In this document: one piece after another, positions 44,177 to 53,129 of the stretch | How the letters are laid out: each line of letters opens with the position of its first letter | Position numbering within the stretch: position 1 is the stretch's first letter | NCBI RefSeq assembly: GCF_000682695.1 | Contig: NZ_AWFG01000010.1 | Coordinates: 42,192-106,191, forward strand | Length of the DNA: 64,000 nucleotides | Source of the DNA: Hyphomonas chukchiensis | GTDB taxonomy: Bacteria; Pseudomonadota; Alphaproteobacteria; Caulobacterales; Hyphomonadaceae | Direction of reading: 5' to 3' | Notes under the pieces: model-generated | What the model saw: the letters and a program-made list of their open reading frames with translations, nothing else | Told to the model about the DNA's origin: nothing | Databases searched by the model: none | Made by a program: the position numbers and the translations under genes

Positions 44177-44986
44177 ATGAAGACGCTCATTGTTGTCCCG
44201 GCCCGCTATGGCTCGACCCGATTCCCGGGCAAGCCGCTGACGCTGATTGCCGGCCAGTCCATGGTCAGCCGCGTGGCCACCATGGCGGCCAAGGCGGCTA
44301 CCGCGCTTGAAGACGCTGCGCATGTGGTTGCAACCGACGACGCGCGGATCGAGGCGCATTGCAGGGAGCGCAACATTCCCGTCGTACTGACCGATCCGGC
44401 CCTGCCGTCAGGGAGCGACCGCGCGCTGGCCGCCGCAGATGCACTGGGTGTCCTGCCGCAGGTCGTGGTCAACCTGCAGGGGGACTCGCCGTTCACGCCG
44501 CCGGCCCACATCATCGCGGTGGCCGAAGCCGTTCTGACCTCCGGAACGGATGCGGCGACGCCTTATGTGCGGCTGACATGGGACGCGCTGGACGACCTGC
44601 GCGCGCACAAGCTGGACACGCCCTTTTCGGGCACCACGCTGACGCATGATACTGACGGCCGCGCGCTCTGGTTCTCGAAAATCATCCTGCCCGCCATGCG
44701 CAAGGAAGCCGCCCTGCGCGCCGCCGGCAACCTGTCACCGGTCTGTCGGCATATCGGGCTTTATGCGTTTCGCCTCGAAGCTTTGCGGCGGTATGTGAGC
44801 CTGCCCGAAGGCCATTACGAACAGCTGGAAGGGCTGGAACAGCTGCGCCTTCTGGAGAATGGCATGTCGATCCAGTGCGTTGAGGTTGCCCCGGACACGA
44901 TTGCGATTCCCGGCATCGACACACCGCAAGACGTTGCGCTGGCCGAACGGCTGATCCGCGACCATGGCGACCCGGCGGGGGCGTAA
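44177..44986 (+). CDS. kdsB: 3-deoxy-manno-octulosonate cytidylyltransferase
   Basis: 269 aa. It activates Kdo as CMP-Kdo for lipopolysaccharide inner-core synthesis. The nucleotide-binding PARYGSTRFPGKPL is perfect. HIGLYAFRLEAL and GIDTPQDVALAE near the end are diagnostic. The usual QGDEP motif reads QGDSP, and the FSRSPIP-type motif reads FSKIILP, so this is a divergent member. It could use a modified octulosonate. AAGG precedes the ATG. Confidence 0.83.
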   Translation: MKTLIVVPARYGSTRFPGKPLTLIAGQSMVSRVATMAAKAATALEDAAHVVATDDARIEAHCRERNIPVVLTDPALPSGSDRALAAADALGVLPQVVVNLQGDSPFTPPAHIIAVAEAVLTSGTDAATPYVRLTWDALDDLRAHKLDTPFSGTTLTHDTDGRALWFSKIILPAMRKEAALRAAGNLSPVCRHIGLYAFRLEALRRYVSLPEGHYEQLEGLEQLRLLENGMSIQCVEVAPDTIAIPGIDTPQDVALAERLIRDHGDPAGA

Positions 44987-44991
44987 GACCC

Positions 44992-45594
44992 TTGGCCCGC
45001 CTGATCATCCTGCGCCACGGCAACACGTTCGACAAGGGTGAAACGCCGACCCGCGTCGGCGCACGGACGGACCTTTCCCTGTCCGTTTCGGGGCGCACGC
45101 AGGCCCATGCACTGGCCGCGCATTTCCAGGATACGGCCTTCTGCGCCGCCTTCTGCTCACCCCTGCTACGCACGCGCCAGACGGCCCGCACCATTCTTGA
45201 TGCCCGGCCGCATGCGCCCGCCTTGCGCATCCTGACCTTCCTGACGGAAGTGGATTACGGCCCGGACGAGAACCAGACGGAAGACACGGTGATTGCACGT
45301 ATCGGCGCCGAAGCCCTCGCCGCTTGGGACCGGGATGCAACACCGCCGCCCGGCTGGCAGGTTGACCCCGCCGCCTTGCGCGCCGCCTGGGCGAGCCTGC
45401 TGGAACGCGCATCAACTCTGGAAGCAGATGCAAACGTGCTGATCGTCACCAGCAATGGCATTGCGCGATTCCTGCCGGATGTGGTGGATGCGCAGCCTGA
45501 TGGCTTGGACCGGAAGCTGAAGACGGGGGCCTGGGGCGTGGTGGATGTCAGCCCGGACGATTCGCGCATCCTCGACTGGAATCTGCGGCCCTAG
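44992..45594 (+). CDS. Histidine phosphatase family protein
   Basis: 200 aa phosphoglycerate mutase-like phosphatase. The phosphohistidine motif is LRHGNT near residue 7, and the arginine pocket is in SPLLRTRQTA. The later histidine normally in a V-x-H-G motif is replaced in IVTSNGIARF. The start is TTG at 44992, six bases after the kdsB stop, and no ATG is available nearby. Its stop shares CTAG with the kinase gene. The substrate is unknown. Confidence 0.8.
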   Translation: MARLIILRHGNTFDKGETPTRVGARTDLSLSVSGRTQAHALAAHFQDTAFCAAFCSPLLRTRQTARTILDARPHAPALRILTFLTEVDYGPDENQTEDTVIARIGAEALAAWDRDATPPPGWQVDPAALRAAWASLLERASTLEADANVLIVTSNGIARFLPDVVDAQPDGLDRKLKTGAWGVVDVSPDDSRILDWNLRP

Positions 45595-47960
45595 GCAACT
45601 TCGCGGGCGTCTTCCTCGGCGACGCGCTCGCTGGCACCCGAGATGGGCAGAAGGATAGAGACAGTCGTGCCTTCACCCTCGATGGACGAGAGGCTCATCT
45701 GCCCGCCATGCATCTCGGCGAATGACTTGGTGAGCGCAAGGCCGAGGCCTGTGCCTTCATAATTGCGGTCGCGCGAGCCTGACACCTGCTCGAACGGCTT
45801 GGCGAGACGCGGCAGGTCCTCGATCGGGATGCCGATCCCGGTGTCGGTAACACCGATCTGGATATCCGCGCCGCTCTGTTCGACCGTCACCGTGATCGTG
45901 CCGCCGGAATCGGTGAACTTGATCGCATTGGACAAGAGGTTCAGCACCATCTGGCGGATGGCGCGGTGGTCGGCGTCCAGGTCCGGCAGGCCGGGCTGGG
46001 CCTCAAGCACGATCTGGATACCCTTGTCTTCGGCCTTGCGGCGGATCATGCGCACGGCGGCATCGACCGGGTCAACCGGATCAATGGGCTGCGGATTGAT
46101 CGTCATCTTGCCGGCTTCGATCTTCGCCATGTCGAGAATATCGTTGATCATGTCGAGCAGGTGCTGGCCGGATGTCAGGATGTCGTGGGCATAGCCCTTG
46201 TAGCGCTGATCGCCGAGCGGACCGTAGAGCTCATGCGCGAGGATTTCCGAGAAGCCGTTGATCGCGTTGAGCGGTGTGCGCAGCTCGTGGCTCATATTGG
46301 CCAGGAAGGCCGACTTGGTGTGCGCCGCGTGCTCGGCCTTGGCCTTCTCTTCGGCGTAGCCCCGGGCCAGTTCGTTCGCGCGACCTTCGGATCGCTCAAG
46401 CTCGAGGTTGATCTTGCGCATGCTCTGCTTCTGGCGCTTGAGCTCCTCCTCATTGTGGACGTTCTCGGTCACATCAATGCCAACCGTGATCAGGCCGCCA
46501 TCAGCCGTCGGCCGCTCCACCAGCTTCAGCCAGCGGTCGGTCTGCAGCTCGACTATCATTGTGCGGGCATCCTCGGAGGATTGCTTCTCGGCGCGGATGG
46601 CGCCCGTGCGGGCGATCATGATCGTGTCGTAACTGATGCCGGGGCGCAGCGTGTCCTGAAGGCCGAAGTCGAGCGCGAAGGCCCGGTTCCAGTAGAGCAG
46701 CCGCTTGCGATGATCCCAGAGCGCGAACGGGCCGTTGAAGCCCTCAATCGCGGACCGCAGGCGACGCTCGGCCGCTTTCACGCGGTCTTCCGATTGCTTG
46801 CGATCTGTAATGTCGAGCACGATACCGCCGAAGATCGACGTCTTTCCAGTCGGGTCTTGCGTCATGCTGCCACGCATCTCGATCCAGAGCGGGGGCTCCG
46901 AATGGGAGAGGAACTGCGTCTGGATCCACCCTATGTCGCGGGCCTTTTCGAGTGTCTCGATCATGCGGGCCTGATGCTCAGGATGCACCTGCCGCAACAT
47001 GTCCTGCACGTCGATCAGGCCGGAGCCGTCCATGCCGAAAAGGTCTGAGGCGCCATCGCTCAGGAAGACGGCCGAACTGCCCGGTGCCCATTCCCAATAG
47101 CCGGCACGCGCACTGCGCATCACGAGCCCCATGATGCGGTCGGCTTCATCCTCGCGGGTTTCCTCGATCAGGCTGACGGCATCCTCGCGGGATAGACGGT
47201 TCATCAGGCCGACAATCGCCAGCACCGGCGCAGCCAGCAAGAGCGCAAAGATGAGGAGGCGAACGAGATCGTCCAGCGTAAACAGGGGATGGAGCACGCT
47301 CTCGCAAACCGCAGCAGGGCTGCCGTCCAGCGGAACGCATGCGGTCGCGAGACGGTTGAAATCTGGGGCCGATGTCAGGCGGGTCTGGCCGGGATTGAGG
47401 GACGCAATGGCCGCTTCCAGGGCCGGGTCGCCAGAACCAACGCGGGTATTTCCGGAGACAAGCGTGACCCTGCGACCTGCTCCGACCGCCGGCAACCAGG
47501 TTCCCGCCGGCGCGATGGCCAGCATGGCACCGGCTTGTTCAGGATTGGAGACGAGAATGATATCGCCCTGCGAAGAGACCCCGAAGCGATAGCCCTGCTC
47601 AAGCAAGGAGGCAGCCGTCACAGCGGCGACCTGAAGGCGGCTTCCTGCAGGCGATTGCTGGGCATCCTTGAGTGACAGAACAGCGTCCACACCCGGTGTC
47701 GCGGCCGCAATCGCCGAGCGCGACGCGCCGGATTCGGCCACGAGGCGGATGGCGACTTCAGCGGTCTCGGCGCGGCCCTCCATGCGTCCCGCAATGGCGG
47801 CGGCCTGGGCCTGAAGGGCCGACAGCATGGCCACATGGGCGCTCTGGCGTTCTTCCCAGGCCTTGAGGCCAAGGGCGCCAGCCATAAGGACGATGATGGC
47901 CAGGATGGTCCATTTCAGTCGCACGGCAACCCTTGCAGACGCCTTGTCTGCAGCGGTCAT
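45591..47960 (-). CDS. pleC: PleC-like PAS sensor histidine kinase
   Basis: About 789 aa. It has a membrane helix at ~15-35, a periplasmic domain to ~235, a second helix (LLIFALLLAAPVLAIVGLM) and two PAS domains. The DHp domain has its phospho-acceptor at His558 in SHELRTPLNAINGFSEI, followed by the GPLGDQRYKGYAHDIL block found in Caulobacter PleC. The ATPase domain shows NLLSNAIKF, DTGIGIP and GTGLGLAL. PleC controls polar development through DivK/PleD. The family resemblance is strong, but orthology is inferred. TTG at 47990 or GTG at 48005 are alternative starts. Confidence 0.75.
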   Translation of the reverse strand: MTAADKASARVAVRLKWTILAIIVLMAGALGLKAWEERQSAHVAMLSALQAQAAAIAGRMEGRAETAEVAIRLVAESGASRSAIAAATPGVDAVLSLKDAQQSPAGSRLQVAAVTAASLLEQGYRFGVSSQGDIILVSNPEQAGAMLAIAPAGTWLPAVGAGRRVTLVSGNTRVGSGDPALEAAIASLNPGQTRLTSAPDFNRLATACVPLDGSPAAVCESVLHPLFTLDDLVRLLIFALLLAAPVLAIVGLMNRLSREDAVSLIEETREDEADRIMGLVMRSARAGYWEWAPGSSAVFLSDGASDLFGMDGSGLIDVQDMLRQVHPEHQARMIETLEKARDIGWIQTQFLSHSEPPLWIEMRGSMTQDPTGKTSIFGGIVLDITDRKQSEDRVKAAERRLRSAIEGFNGPFALWDHRKRLLYWNRAFALDFGLQDTLRPGISYDTIMIARTGAIRAEKQSSEDARTMIVELQTDRWLKLVERPTADGGLITVGIDVTENVHNEEELKRQKQSMRKINLELERSEGRANELARGYAEEKAKAEHAAHTKSAFLANMSHELRTPLNAINGFSEILAHELYGPLGDQRYKGYAHDILTSGQHLLDMINDILDMAKIEAGKMTINPQPIDPVDPVDAAVRMIRRKAEDKGIQIVLEAQPGLPDLDADHRAIRQMVLNLLSNAIKFTDSGGTITVTVEQSGADIQIGVTDTGIGIPIEDLPRLAKPFEQVSGSRDRNYEGTGLGLALTKSFAEMHGGQMSLSSIEGEGTTVSILLPISGASERVAEEDAREVA

Positions 47961-48091
47961 TCCATCAGAACTGACGACTTGATCCGCCAAGGAGGCTCCA
48001 TTCACCCAAATTGGACATACTTACCCGTATACCGTTTTCCGGTGGAATCATTGCCTAAGTGTTAATAATCCTGACGAAATCGTTAACTACT

Positions 48092-50668
48092 TCACCCGAG
48101 GGCCCGACCGACAATGTCGGCGGAGTTGGGCGACAGTTTCGCTTCCTGCAGACGCTTGAGTGTCGCCTGCGCTGCAGCGCCGGCCTTGGGTTCCAGCACG
48201 CGCCATTGCTCGAAGGCGGTGATGAGGCGGGCCGCCAGGGCCGGGTTGGCCGCATCAGCCTTGAGGATAATGTCTTCCACGGCGCGGTAACCGGAACCGT
48301 CCGGCGCGTGGAAGGCGGCGAGGTTGGCAGTGGAGAAGACGCCGACGACGGACCGCACGCGGTTCGGGTTTTTCAGGTCAAAGTCCGGATGGGCGGCCAG
48401 TTCCGCAACCGTCTCGGCGGTTCCCTGCCCGGCCTGCACGGCGAACCACTTGTCCATGACGATGGGGTTATGCTTCCAGTTCGTCTCAAAATCGGCCAGC
48501 GCTTCGTCACGCTCCGGGCATTTTCCGTCCATTGTCAGGGCACGCATGGCGGCGAGGCGCTCCGTCATGTTCGTCGCCTTCTTGTACAATACCAGCAGCT
48601 TGCGGCGCGCATCCTTGTCTTCGGAAGCTCCGAGCAGGTTGATGCACGCCCCGCGGAAGGCCCGCACACCGGCCTGTTCCGCCGAAGGTGCATAGGGTGC
48701 AGGCGATGGGGCTTCGAGGGTGGTTGCCACCGTGCCCGAAAGCGCTTCGGCAAGGGCCGCCTGCAAACGCTTGCGGGCAGAATGGAGGGCGACCGGGTCG
48801 GCCGGCTCACGCTCCAGGAACAGTTCGCCGACTTCCGGCAGGCGGGTCAGCAGGGCCGCGAGCGCGGGATCGTCGCCCGCATTGCGGATGGCGGCGGCAA
48901 TCGCAGAGACGAGTTCGCTGTCGGGCTTGGCCTGGCTGCCTTCGGAGAGCTTGAGGATTTCCTCGGTAACGAGCGTGCGCACGCCTTCCCATTGGTTGAA
49001 GGGATCGGTCTCGGCCACGACAAGGGCAAGGCGCTGGTCGCGGGTGAGGTCACGCTCAACACGGATTGGTGCGCTGAAGTCGCGGTTGACCGACAGGAGC
49101 GGGCGGCCGCTGGTTACCTTGCGCTTGATCGTCGTTTCAGCCGTGTCGAGCACGGTCAGCCAGGCATCAGTGCCGCCAGTGCCGTTGAGCAGGGCCAGTT
49201 CCAGCGGGATGGGAACGGGCTTCTTGTCACTCTGGCCGGGTGTTGGCGGCGTTGTCTGGGAGAGGTTGATGGTGAGTTCCCTGGCGGCCTCGTCCCAGCT
49301 TTCCTCGACTGTGACGCGCGGCGTACCGGCCTGCGCGTACCACAGGCGGAACTGGGTGAAGTCCTTGCCGGTCACGTCCTCGAAGCACTTGTAGAAATCT
49401 TCTATGGTCACGGCCTGACCATCATGGCGCTCGAAATAGAGGTCCATGCCTTTGCGATATGTTTCCTCGCCAATGATACGGCGGAGCATGCCGATGACCT
49501 CGGCGCCCTTCTCGTAGACCGTGGCGGTGTAGAGGTTGTCGATCGACCCGTAATGATCCGGACGGACCGGATGGGCGAGCGGGCCGGCATCTTCGGCGAA
49601 CTGGCGGGCGCGCAAGCGGATGACATCCTTGATGCGCTGCACCGGGCGCGAGCGCATGTCGGCGGAGAAGTTCTGGTCACGGAAGACGGTGAGGCCTTCC
49701 TTCAGGCAGAGCTGGAACCAGTCGCGGCAGGTGATGCGGTTGCCGGTCCAGTTGTGGAAATATTCGTGGGCAACGATGCTCTCGATGGCTTCGAAGTCTG
49801 CATCGGTGGCGGAGTCTTCATCGGCGAGCACATAGGCCGAGTTGAAGACGTTGAGGCCCTTATTCTCCATGGCGCCGAAATTGAAGTCGCGCACGGCAAC
49901 GATGTTGAAGACACCGAGATCGTATTCGCGGCCATAGGTCTGCTCGTCCCAGGCCATCGAGCGCTTGAGGCTGTCCATGGCCCAAGCCGCGCGGTCTGCA
50001 TCGCCCTTGTCGACATGAATGGCGAGGTCGATGTGCTTGCCGCTCATGGTGGTGAAGCTGTCGCGATAGACATCATAGTCGCCGGCGCAGAGCGCGAAGA
50101 GATAGGAGGGCTTCTTGTGCGGATCGTCCCACGTGATCGTGTGGCGACCATTGCCGGCGTCTTTCACATCGCCGGGCGTGCCATTGGACAGCATGATCGG
50201 GCAGGCGGCCTTGTCGGCGAGGATAGTGACGAAGAAACGGCTCATCACATCCGGGCGGTCCGGATAATAGGTGATACGGCGGAAGCCCACAGATTCGCAC
50301 TGCGAGCAGAAACGCCCGCCCGACATGTAGAGACCGGACAGCGCCGTATTCTTCGATGGCGCGATCACCACCACGGTGCGGAGGGTAAACTGATCCGGCA
50401 CATCCGGCAGCGTCAGGCCCTGCTCGGTGAGGCTGTAATCGGAGGGCGTTAGCGCGCGGCCGTCGATTTCCACCGAGACCAGTTTCAGCGCTTCGCCGTC
50501 CAGTTCGAGCGGCGCATTGCCCGAACCTTCCTTGCGGGTGACCTTCAGCGTAGCAGTCACCCTTGTTGCATCCGGGTCCAACTCAAAGGAAAGGTCAACA
50601 TGCTCTATATCGAACGGATAGGGCGTGTAGTCGGCGAGCTTGACGGCAACGGGGGTTTCAGTGCGCAT
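48092..50668 (-). CDS. pepN: Aminopeptidase N
   Basis: 858 aa M1 zinc aminopeptidase that removes N-terminal residues from peptides. The substrate-recognition motif GAMENKGLN is followed by the zinc site HEYFHNW (His301, Glu302, His305). Domain order and length match bacterial PepN. CGGAGA precedes the ATG at 50668. The longer frame to 50773 lacks support. It lies upstream of the PleC-like kinase on the same strand, about 130 bp apart. Confidence 0.95.
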   Translation of the reverse strand: MRTETPVAVKLADYTPYPFDIEHVDLSFELDPDATRVTATLKVTRKEGSGNAPLELDGEALKLVSVEIDGRALTPSDYSLTEQGLTLPDVPDQFTLRTVVVIAPSKNTALSGLYMSGGRFCSQCESVGFRRITYYPDRPDVMSRFFVTILADKAACPIMLSNGTPGDVKDAGNGRHTITWDDPHKKPSYLFALCAGDYDVYRDSFTTMSGKHIDLAIHVDKGDADRAAWAMDSLKRSMAWDEQTYGREYDLGVFNIVAVRDFNFGAMENKGLNVFNSAYVLADEDSATDADFEAIESIVAHEYFHNWTGNRITCRDWFQLCLKEGLTVFRDQNFSADMRSRPVQRIKDVIRLRARQFAEDAGPLAHPVRPDHYGSIDNLYTATVYEKGAEVIGMLRRIIGEETYRKGMDLYFERHDGQAVTIEDFYKCFEDVTGKDFTQFRLWYAQAGTPRVTVEESWDEAARELTINLSQTTPPTPGQSDKKPVPIPLELALLNGTGGTDAWLTVLDTAETTIKRKVTSGRPLLSVNRDFSAPIRVERDLTRDQRLALVVAETDPFNQWEGVRTLVTEEILKLSEGSQAKPDSELVSAIAAAIRNAGDDPALAALLTRLPEVGELFLEREPADPVALHSARKRLQAALAEALSGTVATTLEAPSPAPYAPSAEQAGVRAFRGACINLLGASEDKDARRKLLVLYKKATNMTERLAAMRALTMDGKCPERDEALADFETNWKHNPIVMDKWFAVQAGQGTAETVAELAAHPDFDLKNPNRVRSVVGVFSTANLAAFHAPDGSGYRAVEDIILKADAANPALAARLITAFEQWRVLEPKAGAAAQATLKRLQEAKLSPNSADIVGRALG

Positions 50669-50821
50669 GATGTCTCCGGAAAACGGCAGCGGGATAAGGG
50701 CTCGATACGGGCTGAGACAGGCCGCGTCGAGGGTTTGCCTCACTGACATCGGGACGGAACGGTCCGTTTCCAAGGGGCAGAGCGCCCCGGGACTGCAGGA
50801 AACACAAGGGAAAACGCGCGG

Positions 50822-51202
50822 ATGAACCAGCTATTGTCCTTCCTGGCTTCGCCCATCGTCCGTCGGATCGCCGGGATAACAAGCCTGCTGGTCGCTGTGG
50901 CCATCGCGATCCTGTCGCTCGTGCCGGGACAGGACCTGCCGGACGTGCATCTCAGCGACAAGGCAGAGCACGCGATTGCCTACATGGTTCTGGCGGGACT
51001 GATATGCTTCTGGCTCGGCCGCGAGCGCATCGTAAGGGGCGTCATCGTCGCCGTGGGCTATGGGGCGGTGCTGGAGTTTGCGCAGGCGCTGGCGGGCACG
51101 GGGCGCACGCCTTCGCTGCTGGATGCGGGAGCGAACCTGCTGGGCGCCTGTATCGGGGCAGCGCTGGCATGGGCAGCCCTCGCCATCGGGCGCGCGCGCT
51201 GA
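50822..51202 (+). CDS. VanZ-like membrane protein
   Basis: 126 aa with four membrane helices and the VanZ-type signature SDKAEHAIAYMVLAGL followed by GYGAVLEFAQAL. Family members include teicoplanin-resistance VanZ, but most are uncharacterised. It is divergent from pepN and ends six bases from the next convergent gene. Confidence 0.82.
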   Translation: MNQLLSFLASPIVRRIAGITSLLVAVAIAILSLVPGQDLPDVHLSDKAEHAIAYMVLAGLICFWLGRERIVRGVIVAVGYGAVLEFAQALAGTGRTPSLLDAGANLLGACIGAALAWAALAIGRAR

Positions 51203-51208
51203 AGCGGC

Positions 51209-51787
51209 CTATTCGGCGGCGGCGGCCACGGCGTCTTCTTCAGACTGATACACGTGGCGCAGGATCAGCGCGCAATGGCTTGCCAATTGCCTCGCCTCCT
51301 CCGGCAGGTCTTCCGGAATTGCGCCAGCCATGTCGGCAAGGCGTCTGGCGATGCGCAACAATTCCGGCGTATGGACGATCATTCGGGCTTGGTGCTCGAT
51401 GCGGTGGGGATCGCGGTCATACTCGCTGCCCGTCACACGCCAGCCTCCCCAGTCGCCATCATCGGTGACAATAACAGGGAAGGTTGCAGGGTTGGGATCG
51501 ACCCCCAGCATGGTCGTGGAGCGCCACTTGATCAACTTGCGGTCAATCCGCCATTGTTCGAGCAGAAAATCCTCTTCGTCATCCTCTGGGCGCTGATGCT
51601 TGTGGACCGTTTGTTCGGACAGAAGCTCGTGCGCTTCGAAGCGGCGACCGAGGCCACAATCATAGGACACTTTCAGAGGCTCTTCGACATTCTTCACCCA
51701 TTGCGGAATGACCTGTTCGACCAGCGCCCATGTGCCGACAGGTTTGACGAATACGCGTTGCGACTTGTGGAAGGTTGCCTTGGCCAT
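51209..51787 (-). CDS. Conserved hypothetical soluble protein
   Basis: 192 aa. I do not recognise a domain. The N-terminus FHKSQRVFVKPVGTWALVEQV resembles a small beta-barrel, the middle is DGDWGGWRVTGSEYD, and the C-terminus is helical. AGGGGA precedes the ATG. It is divergent from an acyl-CoA dehydrogenase pair, with a 24-bp palindrome between them. Confidence 0.6.
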   Translation of the reverse strand: MAKATFHKSQRVFVKPVGTWALVEQVIPQWVKNVEEPLKVSYDCGLGRRFEAHELLSEQTVHKHQRPEDDEEDFLLEQWRIDRKLIKWRSTTMLGVDPNPATFPVIVTDDGDWGGWRVTGSEYDRDPHRIEHQARMIVHTPELLRIARRLADMAGAIPEDLPEEARQLASHCALILRHVYQSEEDAVAAAAE

Positions 51788-51849
51788 AGTTCGGTGTCCC
51801 CTGAACCAATACCTCAGCCTGCCCGAATCCCCTTTCTTTGAGCTGAAAA

Positions 51850-51873
51850 CGATAGATCAAATTTCATCTATCG
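51850..51873. promoter_or_regulatory. Palindromic operator, copy 1 (acyl-CoA dehydrogenase promoter)
   Basis: The arms CGATAGAT and ATCTATCG are perfect inverted repeats around CAAATTTC, giving a 24-bp site. Twenty of 22 bases also occur in the site at 57852-57873. It sits between two divergent genes, 127 bp upstream of the dehydrogenase start. Confidence 0.7.
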
Positions 51874-51999
51874 CTGGGTGAGCATCAATTGAAATCGAGG
51901 ATTTCCGCTGGGTCACGGCTTTCCGCGCACGTAAAGGGCGCTAGATTGGCACCATAGCAAAGTTATGCGCCTCCACAGGGGGCCAGGGAGCCAGACGCA

Positions 52000-53115
52000 A
52001 TGAATTTCGATTTTTCCGAGGACCAGAAGTTTCTCGCCAATGAGGCGCGAAAGTTTCTCGAAAGCCAGTGCGGGATGGGCGAAGTCCGCGCCGTCCTGAA
52101 CGACGACTCCAAGGCCTATAATGAAGGCGTGTGGAAGAAGGTCGTCGAGATGGGCTGGCTCGGCACGAGCATTCCGGAAGAACATGGCGGCCTCGGGCTC
52201 GGCATGCTGGAAATGTGCGTCCTGGCCGAAGAGATGGGCCGCGTCCTGGCGCCTGTGCCATGGGCCTCGACCGCCTACTTCTTCACCGAAGCGCTTAAGC
52301 TTGCAGGCTCCGAAGCCCAGCAGGCCGAGATTTTCCCGAAGATCGTTTCAGGTGACGTGATCGGCTGCTACGCCGCCAGCGAAGGCCCGGGCAACCCCGA
52401 CGCCGCTTCGCTCAAGACGACATTTGACGGCAAGACAATCAGCGGCGTGAAAGTTCCTGTTACGGATGGTGACGTGGCCACGCACGCCGTCGTGCTGGCC
52501 AAGGACGGCAAGGGCGCGAGCCTCGTTCTGGTCGACCTGTCCGGCAAGGGCGTCTCGAAGAAGGTTCTCTCGACACTGGACCCGACCCGCAGCCATGCCG
52601 AACTCACCTTTGACAAGGCCCCCGCCACATTGCTCGGCAAGTCGGGCGACGGCGCGGTCCTGAACGATGAACTGCTTAACCGTGTGGCCGTGCTGATCGC
52701 GTTCGAGCAATTGGGCGGCGCCTCGCGCTGCCTCGAAATGGCGAAAGACTATGCCATGGAGCGCTACGCCTTTGGCCGCCCGATCGGTGGCAACCAGGCG
52801 ATCAAGCACAAGCTGGCCGAGATGTACGTGAAGAACGAAGTGGCACGCTCCAACTGTTTCTACGGTGCCTGGGCACTGTCGACGGATGCGGCCGAACTGC
52901 CTGAAGCCGCCGCTGCTGCCCGTGTGGCCGCATCGGAAGCCTTCTGGTTTGCCTCGAAAGAGAACATCCAGACGCATGGCGGCATGGGCTTCACGTGGGA
53001 AGTCGACTGCCACCTCTTCTACCGCCGGGCCAAGCTGCTCGCGGTTCAGGCCGGCAGCCCCAAGGTGTGGAAAGAGAAACTCGTCCGCGCCATCGAAACC
53101 AAGAACGCAGCGTAG
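52000..53115 (+). CDS. Acyl-CoA dehydrogenase
   Basis: 371 aa FAD enzyme introducing an alpha-beta double bond in acyl-CoA. The N-terminal helical domain includes FSEDQKFLANEARKFL, the middle strand domain CYAASEGPGNPD, and the C-terminal part RYAFGRPIGGNQAIKHKLAEM and IQTHGGMGFTWE. It pairs with the next dehydrogenase 14 bp downstream, as in heteromeric ACAD pairs that act on CoA esters of steroids or large ring compounds. GGGAG precedes the ATG. Confidence 0.9.
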   Translation: MNFDFSEDQKFLANEARKFLESQCGMGEVRAVLNDDSKAYNEGVWKKVVEMGWLGTSIPEEHGGLGLGMLEMCVLAEEMGRVLAPVPWASTAYFFTEALKLAGSEAQQAEIFPKIVSGDVIGCYAASEGPGNPDAASLKTTFDGKTISGVKVPVTDGDVATHAVVLAKDGKGASLVLVDLSGKGVSKKVLSTLDPTRSHAELTFDKAPATLLGKSGDGAVLNDELLNRVAVLIAFEQLGGASRCLEMAKDYAMERYAFGRPIGGNQAIKHKLAEMYVKNEVARSNCFYGAWALSTDAAELPEAAAAARVAASEAFWFASKENIQTHGGMGFTWEVDCHLFYRRAKLLAVQAGSPKVWKEKLVRAIETKNAA

Positions 53116-53129
53116 GAAGGATCAGACAA

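Noticed and set aside
48062..48086. Paired TTAA sequences near the end of pepN as a CtrA site
   Set aside because: The spacing is 17 bases, not the seven of a CtrA box, and the position is downstream of pepN rather than a promoter of the kinase.
48059..50452. Very long plus-strand open frame (797 codons) antisense to pepN
   Set aside because: It mirrors codon structure of a clear PepN gene in GC-rich DNA, and its translation has no family signature or signal.
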